Source: Syntrophaceae bacterium
GTDB lineage: Bacteria > Desulfobacterota > Syntrophia > Syntrophales > Smithellaceae
Length of the DNA: 33,823 bases
Assembly (NCBI GenBank): GCA_016928765.1
Contig: JAFGKC010000058.1
Location: forward strand, 1-33,823
Direction of reading: 5' to 3'
Shown here: piece by piece, positions 1 through 6,582 of the stretch
How the letters are laid out: every line of letters begins with the position of its first letter
Position numbering within the stretch: the first letter of the stretch is position 1
The notes under the pieces: model-generated
The model's database searches: none
Told to the model about the DNA's origin: nothing
What the model saw: only the letters and a program-made list of their open reading frames with translations
Program-made: the position numbers and the translations under genes

Positions 1-2
1 AT

Positions 3-386
3 GGCGTTAAAGATTATTTGAATAAGGCGGGATACCAGGTTGCCGATAAAATCGCGCTTTGGGATTTAACCGAAGAAAACATACCCGGCGTGACGGCAAA
101 AATTCTTGTCGGCGGAAGCATTGACGAAATGGAAATCATCTGCCGCCGGGCATTTCCTACAAACAGCTACGCTGCTAATATTAAGTTAACCATTATTTTC
201 GCGGATGTATCAGAAGGCCATGTAGTTTATACGCGCCGGGTGGAAGCAACATCGTCGCACGAGCACGTTTATTTTTCCGAGGAGCGCATGAGCGATTACA
301 TGAGCACCCTTCTGGGCGAAGCCATCCACAATGTTTTTGAAGACAAGGCCGTAGCGGCAAAAATCAGAGAAGTCACCGCGCGCTAG
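3..386 (+). CDS. C-terminal part of a YajG-like / uncharacterised lipoprotein-type protein (5' truncated by window edge)
   Basis: Frame is open from nt 3 (GVKDYLNKAGYQVADKI...) to TAG at 386, so the annotated TTG start at 18 is probably not the real start. The ...HVYFSEERMSDYMSTLLGEAIHNVFED... tail resembles YajG-like lipoproteins; family call tentative. Confidence 0.55.
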   Translation, partial: GVKDYLNKAGYQVADKIALWDLTEENIPGVTAKILVGGSIDEMEIICRRAFPTNSYAANIKLTIIFADVSEGHVVYTRRVEATSSHEHVYFSEERMSDYMSTLLGEAIHNVFEDKAVAAKIREVTAR

Positions 387-481
387 GCATAGTTTTTGGA
401 AGGGTTAATAATCTTTATTGCGAGGCGGCAATCTCTTTCGCGCGGCAGCAGTTTAGCTGAGCTTTTAGCCTAAGTTATACT

Positions 482-979
482 TTATTCTAATCTTCTGAAT
501 CTAATTTCGCACTTATCGTAACCGTTCGCGATTGTTTCACCCAATTCCAGCTTGCAGCCGAAGGAGCTGGCAATGCCTCTATCGCCCTGCATTGCTATAT
601 CGCAAAGTTTCGCAATCTGTTCATCTGTAGCTCCCTGTGCTTGCCAGGCCGCGACCAGCGGGCAATGGTAAAAGTCAATATCCAACTGATCATCGGTACA
701 GGCTAGTATTTTCATTTCAAACACAAGGCGCGCCGGCAGATTGAAAAGTGTTTTTTTCAGGCCTTTAAGACTTTTTGTGCCCGCTTTATCCGCAAGCTGG
801 CTGCCCTGAAAGCATCCGCATCTCATAACGGCCTTTTTCGCGAACTCGTCACTTTTTAAGCCGTGCTTTTGCGCTTCATCAAGCAAGAGATATAACCAGG
901 CGGCTCTATGCTCAAGCGTTCCTCTTATCGCCTTGATAAGCTTATTTTTATGTTTCGGCTGATTTTTAATATTGGACAT
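482..979 (-). CDS. L-2-amino-thiazoline-4-carboxylic acid hydrolase-like protein
   Basis: 165 aa; C-terminal pattern DIDFYHCPLVAAWQAQGATDEQIAKLCDIAMQGDRG...GETIANGYDKCEIRF is typical of the ATC hydrolase family (FHCP.V..W and D.A..G...KC.F). Confidence 0.8.
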   Translation of the reverse strand: MSNIKNQPKHKNKLIKAIRGTLEHRAAWLYLLLDEAQKHGLKSDEFAKKAVMRCGCFQGSQLADKAGTKSLKGLKKTLFNLPARLVFEMKILACTDDQLDIDFYHCPLVAAWQAQGATDEQIAKLCDIAMQGDRGIASSFGCKLELGETIANGYDKCEIRFRRLE

Positions 980-1020
980 GGCTTTATCTCCTTATAAAAT
1001 CAAAATTACGGATAAACATT

Positions 1021-1452
1021 TCATAGTGACCACAAGGACAATCCGGTTTCTTCATCGAGGCAACGGCTAAATTCCGGCCCTTCAAAAGCTTCCAGGATAA
1101 ACTCACAGGCAAATACAATTGTGCCTTCCGCGAGATGCCCGCCGCAGGATTTGCCCGATTTATTAGCCAGCGTTATGTGCGCGTGGACAAACGGCTTGCC
1201 ATCTTTCATAGATATATTTCCGGCTAATTTTACAATTTCCTGGGGCTGGTCAAACAAATGAAACTGATATTTGCGGGTTTTTTGATTATAGAAACCAATG
1301 CGCGCTTTTTGCACCGCGCCTATCGCTTCAATTCGTCCCAATCTGATACCGCTCTCGGTGGCTACTTTAGTCAGTTCTTCCAGCAGGTCGCATCCAAAAC
1401 TTAGCTTGCCCATCATAATTTTCTTGGGAGTGACTGCCTTAAATTTAGTCAT
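1021..1452 (-). CDS. PPC / DUF296 domain DNA-binding-like protein
   Basis: 143 aa single PPC-like domain: LLEELTKVATESGIRLGRIEAIGAVQKARIGFYN ... VHAHITLANKSGKSCGGHLAEGTIVFACEFILEAFEG, with conserved metal-type His (HAHI, GGHL). Confidence 0.8.
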   Translation of the reverse strand: MTKFKAVTPKKIMMGKLSFGCDLLEELTKVATESGIRLGRIEAIGAVQKARIGFYNQKTRKYQFHLFDQPQEIVKLAGNISMKDGKPFVHAHITLANKSGKSCGGHLAEGTIVFACEFILEAFEGPEFSRCLDEETGLSLWSL

Positions 1453-1599
1453 TTTCTTATTCCCCCATTATGTTTATTTTAGCGGCATACTAATATGAAA
1501 GCGCGATAGTGTCAATTGAGTGTATGACAAGCCGATGTATAGCAATTGCATTTGTCATTGCGCATGAAGTTATGATGCGAAAGCCCTGCTTTTTGTGCC

Positions 1600-1629
1600 T
1601 GTCATTGCGAACGCAGTGAAGCAATCTCA
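1600..1629 (+). repeat. Dispersed intergenic repeat, TGTCATTGCGAACGCAGTGAAGCAATCTCA type
   Basis: Resembles the intergenic CATTGCGA...GAAGCAATCTC repeat type common in many genomes. Partial echoes at 1553-1562 (TGTCATTGCG) and 417-436 (ATTGCGAGGCGGCAATCTCT). Confidence 0.5.
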
Positions 1630-1701
1630 TGCGATATTACCTTCAGCCGGTGCGAAGTCCGGCGAATGCCGGAGCCTTTAGTCTTCAGCCATTTTTGTTT
1701 C

Positions 1702-1730
1702 TTGACACACAAGCGCCTGTTCTCTATGAT
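1702..1730 (+). promoter_or_regulatory. Sigma70-type promoter: TTGACA-N17-TATGAT
   Basis: Perfect -35 (1702-1707), 17-nt spacer, TATGAT -10 (1725-1730), upstream of the DUF5362-like gene at 1811. Confidence 0.6.
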
Positions 1731-1810
1731 TCATTTGCCTTTGGGCAGTTCTTGTAAAATTTTCACAGAAGCACAAAAAATAGTTAAATAAAAAAAGGGG
1801 GAGAGTGTTT

Positions 1811-2266
1811 ATGAACGAACAGCAAATCGGAACTTCAATTTTGAAAGTGAATGAACAAATGATTCAGTCGATGATTTCCACAAAAACCTGGACTAAATTT
1901 TTATCTATCATGGGTTTTATTACGGCAGGGTTTATAATAATTATTGGAATAATATTTGTGGCATTTGGAGGCGCTATATTAGCGAAAGAAGCAGAAGCCC
2001 CGTATGCCGCTTTAATAGGAATAGTGTATATCCTGATGTCGCTATTGTATATAATTCCATCTCGATATCTTTTTATGTATTCTTCGGCGCTTGGCCGTTT
2101 CCTGGGCGCTAAAAGTGAGTTGGAACTGGAATCCGCCCTTTCATATCAAAAATCATTTTGGAAATTCTGGGGAATACTTTTTTTGATTGGGATTATAATT
2201 GGCATTATCGGAATTTTTGCGGCAATTACAATTCCATTACTTATTGGAACAGGATTTAGAAGTTAG
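1811..2266 (+). CDS. DUF5362-like small multi-pass membrane protein
   Basis: ATG at 1811 preferred over GTG at 1805; upstream GGGGGAG. Hydrophobic segments FLSIMGFITAGFIIIIGIIFVAFGG, YAALIGIVYILMSLLYIIPSRYLF, ILFLIGIIIGIIGIFAAITIPLLIG with the 'YIIPSRYL' signature of this family. Confidence 0.65.
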   Translation: MNEQQIGTSILKVNEQMIQSMISTKTWTKFLSIMGFITAGFIIIIGIIFVAFGGAILAKEAEAPYAALIGIVYILMSLLYIIPSRYLFMYSSALGRFLGAKSELELESALSYQKSFWKFWGILFLIGIIIGIIGIFAAITIPLLIGTGFRS

Positions 2267-2278
2267 ACCAAAAAATAT

Positions 2279-2316
2279 ACCGGAGCCCGTGTGTTTTAAC
2301 CGCGGCCTCCGGTTTT
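2279..2316 (+). terminator. Rho-independent terminator
   Basis: ACCGGAG ... CTCCGGT stem followed by TTTTC, 13 nt after the stop of the 1811-2266 gene. Confidence 0.55.
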
Positions 2317-2431
2317 CACATCGGCGTGGGCGCGTTAAGTAATTCTGAGTTTTGGCAATCATTCTGTAAGAAAACGGCGCAGTTACAATTATCTTTTATG
2401 CTTACTTTTGAATAATGATTTGCGCCGGAGT

Positions 2432-2497
2432 GATAAACTGGTTTACGAGCTATACGATTTAAAGCTTGAAGAAATCGCCATCGTGGAAGGAAAATAA
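2432..2497 (+). pseudogene. C-terminal remnant of a restriction enzyme / N6-DNA methylase-type protein
   Basis: Frame reads DKLVYELYDLKLEEIAIVEGK* (2432-2497), matching the recurring C-terminal tail '..LVYELYGLTEEEI.IVEG.' of Type IIG/BREX-type DNA methylases. No preceding gene body present. Confidence 0.55.
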
Positions 2498-2500
2498 ACA

Positions 2501-2561
2501 TGTAGGGACTGTTCCCCGAACAGTCCGCAATTTAACGGCGCGTTTAGGGAAACGCGCCCTT
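2501..2561. repeat. REP/cloverleaf-like element, copy 1 (two tandem hairpins)
   Basis: TGTAGGG start; hairpin GGACTGTTC-CCC-GAACAGTCC (2506-2526) and hairpin GGCGCGTTT-AGGG-AAACGCGCC (2537-2558). Confidence 0.75.
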
Positions 2562-2588
2562 TAATAAGATGGTAATGCCGTTGTAATA

Positions 2589-2692
2589 TGTAGGGATTGA
2601 TCGCCCTGGCAGGAACTTCAGCGCATGCGGGATGCGTCGGGCAGGCTATGCAATCCGTAAACTAGCGGCGTGTTTGCGAAACACGCCCTACA
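2589..2692. repeat. REP/cloverleaf-like element, copy 2 with terminal inverted repeats
   Basis: TGTAGGG (2589-2595) ... CCCTACA (2686-2692); stem 1 GGATTG (2594-2599)/CAATCC (2651-2656) with an enlarged insert; stem 2 GGCGTGTTT-GCG-AAACACGCC (2667-2687). Confidence 0.75.
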
Positions 2693-2767
2693 TTAAAGTA
2701 AAAGAAAACGGGACAGGTAAAATTATTTTCAAATAATCAGAGGCAATAAAATTTTAAAGGAGTCCAT

Positions 2768-2965
2768 ATGAATAAAAGAATCATTAAAGTAACAGGGCTG
2801 ATGCTGCTTTTTGCAATGTCAATTTCATTTCAATCATGTACCGATGCTAAATGCATGATCGATAAACAGAAGTGCAATTTTGATTGTCCTTCAACAGTTG
2901 GAATAAAACAGGCTTGCGAACAGAAATGTAATCTTATGTATGATCTTTGCAGAAATAAAAAATAA
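2768..2965 (+). CDS. Small cysteine-rich lipoprotein
   Basis: AAAGGAG upstream of ATG; 65 aa, signal peptide with lipobox-like FQSC, then six regularly spaced Cys (CX6CX3CX9CX3CX6C). Confidence 0.7.
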   Translation: MNKRIIKVTGLMLLFAMSISFQSCTDAKCMIDKQKCNFDCPSTVGIKQACEQKCNLMYDLCRNKK

Positions 2966-3127
2966 TTGCCGGAGCTGATAAATCTCTTTAGATAGTAATT
3001 GGACGGTTCTGTTGCGTCATAAAAAGTTCCGGGCGTAGTTCCCGAAAAATAGCTTAACCTTCCTTCTGAACGATAGGTTTATACAGGCCGTATCAAAGTG
3101 TCAGTATTAGGTGTGGAGGTAATCAAA

Positions 3128-3511
3128 ATGCCGAAATTTAGCGAACAGCAGGCAGAAGAAAAGCTAAACAGGGACGCCAAAGCGGTCACCGAATATGACC
3201 TTAAAAAGGTGGTCGATAAGCGTGAAGAAATTGAAGAAAAGTTTAAAAGCAACGGGTCCCTCGGGAGATTTGTCGCGGATTTGAAACTTTTATTTTCTAT
3301 CATACAGGATTACCTGAAAGGTGAATATAGAAAAGTACCATTTTGGACAATCGCCGCAATCGTCGCCGCGCTTCTTTACGTGTTAAATCCTTTTGACCTG
3401 ATACCGGATTTTATTCCCGGCGTTGGCTTTGTAGACGATGCTTTGATTATAGGGGCATGCCTGGCATTGATAGAGAAGGACTTGCAAATCTACAAAGATT
3501 GGAAGAATTAA
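3128..3511 (+). CDS. YkvA family / DUF1232 protein
   Basis: VPFWTIAAIVAALLYVLNPFDLIPDFIPGVGFVDDALIIGACL is the DUF1232 signature (NP.DLIPDFIP..G..DD). ATG at 3128 with upstream GGAGGT preferred to the GTG at 3098. Confidence 0.9.
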   Translation: MPKFSEQQAEEKLNRDAKAVTEYDLKKVVDKREEIEEKFKSNGSLGRFVADLKLLFSIIQDYLKGEYRKVPFWTIAAIVAALLYVLNPFDLIPDFIPGVGFVDDALIIGACLALIEKDLQIYKDWKN

Positions 3512-3740
3512 CACGTACAAATCTATCCGTAATTTTAGCAAAAATAGTTTCAGTTAGGTTTCTCTAAGCAAGGGGAGGCAAGAAAACGTGTCAGGTACGA
3601 ATATCTTGTAAAAAGCAATTTTGTTCAGCCTTATCCGCTTCCGCCAAATTTTGAAGAAGTTAATCGTTAATTGATAAATTTTTATTACAAAATCTGCTAT
3701 ATTTACGATATAAAACTTTAATATAAAAAAAGGGGGAAAT

Positions 3741-4013
3741 ATGCTTAGCCTGACATATCCAGCATTTACAAAATTTTTAAAGAATTGCATAGGGCGTATT
3801 GACATCATCGGTGTTCCCGAAAGACAAGCCGTTGCTAATTATGTAAACGCGATAAACGTATCAGAAAAAGAAATGTTAATTGAGGAAACAAGTAAAGTAA
3901 TCAGTGATATTGAAAATCATATTGATGATATCGCGAAAATTGGAAACGCGAGTTTCGCGGATGTTAAAACCGCAAAAGAATATTTTATTTCTTTAGTGGA
4001 GTATATGCGATAG
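3741..4013 (+). CDS. Small hypothetical protein (90 aa)
   Basis: Strong RBS (AAAAAAAGGGGGAAATATG); no recognised family. Confidence 0.55.
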   Translation: MLSLTYPAFTKFLKNCIGRIDIIGVPERQAVANYVNAINVSEKEMLIEETSKVISDIENHIDDIAKIGNASFADVKTAKEYFISLVEYMR

Positions 4014-4041
4014 TATTTGAATGGTGGTGTTTTTTCTGGAC

Positions 4042-4062
4042 TCCCGCTAAGAGCCCGCGGGA
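4042..4062. repeat. Palindromic intergenic repeat (TCCCGC...GCGGGA type)
   Basis: CTGGACTCCCGC TAAGAGCCC GCGGGAATGACG; core TCCCGC/GCGGGA shortly after the stop at 4013; T run lies 5' of it. Confidence 0.55.
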
Positions 4063-4215
4063 ATGACGCACAGGGGCTGGATTCATCTTAAGAGCGTGCT
4101 AAAATGAAGAAGGGATAAGGACTTTGGCTTAAGTAATATTGTGCGTATTCAAAACAGCAATGAAAATTAGTTTTAAAAATGAAATTTATTTAATTCATCA
4201 AGGGAGGGCAAGAAA

Positions 4216-4986
4216 ATGAAAAAGATTATTTTTGTAGTCTTAACAATTAGTATTTCTCTTCTGCTTATTGGTGCCGGTCCTAGATCCGTATCCGGGCCTA
4301 ATCGCGCGCCGGTGGCCGTTGCTGGTATGGACAAAGTTGTGCCGCGTTACGCAACTGTTTTTCTAGATGGGAGTAAAAGCTATGATCCCGATGGAGATAA
4401 AATTACCTATGAATGGCAGGTTATTGCTGCGCCGCAAAACACATCGCCCAGAATATTTGCCGGCCAACGCACGATGAAAAACTGCCGTTTCCGCTCGGAT
4501 ATTCTCGGCCAATACCTGGTCGCCCTCACGGTTTATGACGGCAAGTTGGCTTCCCAAAGGGATGTTATGCAGATTCGCGTGCAGGATCCCCCGGGCGACC
4601 CCAACGCGACAGTCAACGAACAGGATGTCCATATTATCGCGCCGGTAAAAATTGGAAAGGCTAATCTCCGTCCCGCGCCGGAAGGCTCTAAATTCATTGT
4701 CGCGCCGGATAAGTTCAATATGTTTGTCAAGTTCATGAACCCCCTGCACGCCTACTTTAAAACAAACGCCTCGTTTATCTACGACTGGACACCTATCAAG
4801 GCTGATGGTGAAAACAAAAAACTTTTTGGGTTTCTCCTGGAAATAATGGGTGTTCAGATGATTACGCGCAATTTCGGCCCCTTTGACAGCCCGAAGAAAA
4901 AAGAATTTAAAACGCTGGCGATTCTGCGCGAGCACGAAAAGGGCTATGACGTTCTCTATACAGTCCAGATTAAACCTGATAGATAA
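4216..4986 (+). CDS. Secreted PKD-domain-containing protein
   Basis: AGGGAGGGC RBS, signal peptide, then NRAPVAVAGMDKVVPRYATVFLDGSKSYDPDGDKITYEWQV ... LVALTVYDGKLAS, a PKD/REJ-like fold signature. C-terminal ~120 aa unassigned. Confidence 0.8.
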   Translation: MKKIIFVVLTISISLLLIGAGPRSVSGPNRAPVAVAGMDKVVPRYATVFLDGSKSYDPDGDKITYEWQVIAAPQNTSPRIFAGQRTMKNCRFRSDILGQYLVALTVYDGKLASQRDVMQIRVQDPPGDPNATVNEQDVHIIAPVKIGKANLRPAPEGSKFIVAPDKFNMFVKFMNPLHAYFKTNASFIYDWTPIKADGENKKLFGFLLEIMGVQMITRNFGPFDSPKKKEFKTLAILREHEKGYDVLYTVQIKPDR

Positions 4987-5120
4987 ATTATTATCTGACA
5001 TGGCAGTAGTCTGGCAATGTTGATCGCGACTGTAATTATCGATTGACATAAAATAGCGGTTTGCCTATATTGCACCGGTAAGAGGAGATTTTATCAATAA
5101 CAAATAGAAAGGAGTTGGCT

Positions 5121-5408
5121 ATGATTAAAATAACGCGTTTCATGTCTATTGGTTTGTTTTTATTTATATTTATCATTGGCGGCTGTATAATTCAGCCCCG
5201 TCCGAGGCCTGTAGTAGTGCAACCAGCTAATCCTCCGCCGCCTGTAATAGTTCAACCGGCCAATCCTCCCCCGCCTGTGATAGTTCAGCCACCACCTCGT
5301 GTAGTGCGGCCGGCCAATCCTCCTCCGCCGGTAGTGGTGAAGCCCCCACCGCCCAAAGTAGTGCAGCCAGTTAAGCCCCCGCCACCTGTAATAGTGCATC
5401 CAAGGTAA
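5121..5408 (+). CDS. Proline-rich repeat lipoprotein
   Basis: GAAAGGAG RBS; lipobox IIGGC; body is repeats of [QRK]P[AV][NK]PPPPV[IV]V. Confidence 0.7.
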   Translation: MIKITRFMSIGLFLFIFIIGGCIIQPRPRPVVVQPANPPPPVIVQPANPPPPVIVQPPPRVVRPANPPPPVVVKPPPPKVVQPVKPPPPVIVHPR

Positions 5409-5460
5409 GGTTATTAACCAAAAATCTACGCGGGAGAATAATTATTTTTTAAACATGAAT

Positions 5461-5489
5461 CCTCCCCTCGCCACGAGGGGAGGATTTTT
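5461..5489 (+). terminator. Rho-independent terminator of the proline-rich lipoprotein gene
   Basis: CCTCCCCTCG-CCA-CGAGGGGAGG (5461-5483) followed by ATTTTTT. Confidence 0.9.
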
Positions 5490-5574
5490 TATTTCAGCAA
5501 CAGTGCCAAAGGAATAAGTTAAAACAGCCAAGGGTAAATTAAAAATTTAGCTGAATGAATCTTTTTAAAGCAAT

Positions 5575-5606
5575 AAAAAAAGGAGCAGATACAATCTGCT
5601 CCTTTT
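5575..5606 (-). terminator. Rho-independent terminator of the LEA-like gene
   Basis: AAAAGGAGCAGAT-ACA-ATCTGCTCCTTTT (5578-5606), A-run to its left = U-run in the minus-strand transcript. Confidence 0.85.
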
Positions 5607-5631
5607 GAAAAAACATGTAAATAATTTTAAA

Positions 5632-6054
5632 TTACTTCTGAGAAGGAGAAGCGGGCACAGCCGGAGTTGCAGGAATTACTTCTTTAGCTTTGCCCTTGGC
5701 TTTGTCTTCTGCACCTTTTGCCTTATCTTTAGCTTTGTCTTCTACGCCTTTAACTTTGTCTTTTGCTTTATCATCCGCGCCCTTAACTTTATCTTTAGCT
5801 TTGTCTGCCTTATTTTTGGCGTCGTCTTCTACACCTTTAACTTTATCTTTAGCCTTATCCTCCGCGCCTTTAAGATGTCCTTTCGCTTTACCCTGAGCCT
5901 TGCCTTTTTCCACATTGGCTTTATCCTTAGCCGTCTGTACAGCTTCTTTTGCTACAGTAGATGCAGGTTCAGCGGGACCAGTTTTATCCGCGGCAATTAC
6001 AACGGTGGAAAACGCAAATACTAAAGAGACAACAAACAACACTAAACGCTTCAT
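5632..6054 (-). CDS. Secreted LEA-like, Lys/Ala/Asp-rich 11-mer repeat protein
   Basis: Signal peptide MKRLVLFVVSLVFAFSTVVIAADK; repeats GAEDKAKDKVK / GVEDDAKNKADKAKDKVK / GADDKAKDKVK / GVEDKAKDKAK / GAEDKAKGKAK. AGAAAGGAGGG RBS on the minus strand. Confidence 0.8.
   Translation of the reverse strand: MKRLVLFVVSLVFAFSTVVIAADKTGPAEPASTVAKEAVQTAKDKANVEKGKAQGKAKGHLKGAEDKAKDKVKGVEDDAKNKADKAKDKVKGADDKAKDKVKGVEDKAKDKAKGAEDKAKGKAKEVIPATPAVPASPSQK
5683..5868 (-). repeat. Coding tandem repeats (33-nt units, one 54-nt unit)
   Basis: Encodes the five hendecad/18-mer units of the LEA-like protein. Confidence 0.8.
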
Positions 6055-6125
6055 ACAAAACCCTCCTTTCTAATTTACAAATTATTTTTACCTCTTACCA
6101 CTAGAAACGCTAGAAACGAGAGAGA

Positions 6126-6154
6126 TATATACTCCTCGGAAAGACGAGCGTCAA
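6126..6154 (-). promoter_or_regulatory. Candidate promoter of LEA-like gene: TTGACG-N17-TATATA
   Basis: Minus strand TTGACG (6149-6154), 17-nt spacer, TATATA (6126-6131); followed downstream by tandem CTAGAAACG x2 (6101-6118, + strand orientation). Confidence 0.45.
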
Positions 6155-6343
6155 CTAAATTAATGTTTAATAATACCTGATAGATATATTATGTCCCTTC
6201 TTTATTTTGATCAAAATAACTGGCTTTTTATCAGCAAATAAGAAGAAAAAAGGAACGATTCTATTAAACTGCAAGGCGAAAGGATAAAGAGATTGCCCTG
6301 CAGGAATTCCGTTGCATGAAAAAGTTATGCCCTTGAGAATTCT

Positions 6344-6372
6344 GGATTCCCCGGTCTCGCCGGGGAATGACA
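6344..6372. repeat. Palindromic intergenic repeat, copy A (29 nt)
   Basis: GGATTCCCCGGTCTCGCCGGGGAATGACA, identical to 7920-7948. Confidence 0.8.
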
Positions 6373-6582
6373 CAAGGGAGAGATGGATTTCTGTTGTTTG
6401 CTTCTGCGTATGCCGGATGCACAGGAATAAAAAAGGAAGGGAAGGATTCCCGCTAGGATTGTTCAGGAATTACAGAGGAGGGAATAGCTTTTTTCTCTAA
6501 TATTGACATTTATGACGCATTGTTATTGTTAATGGCTTAATAACTGAGACGAATTATTTATTATATGTCGAGAAAAGCATAA

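Noticed and set aside
2316-2501. 61-aa minus-strand ORF
   Set aside because: Overlaps a terminator and is antisense to the methylase-tail relic; no RBS or domain.
4363-5049. 228-aa minus-strand ORF antisense to the PKD gene
   Set aside because: Antisense shadow of a well-supported gene with signal peptide and PKD motif; no recognisable domain.
5205-5402. Possible minisatellite or CRISPR in the CCGCCG-rich repeats
   Set aside because: In-frame proline-repeat codons of a lipoprotein; no spacer structure.
5683-5868. Possible CRISPR-like regular repeats
   Set aside because: 33-nt periodicity is in frame and encodes the hendecad protein repeats; no unique spacers or cas genes.
5605-6024. 139-aa + strand Phe/Leu-rich ORF
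   Set aside because: Antisense of the Lys/Ala/Asp repeats; repetitive hydrophobic pattern is a by-product of the repeat DNA.
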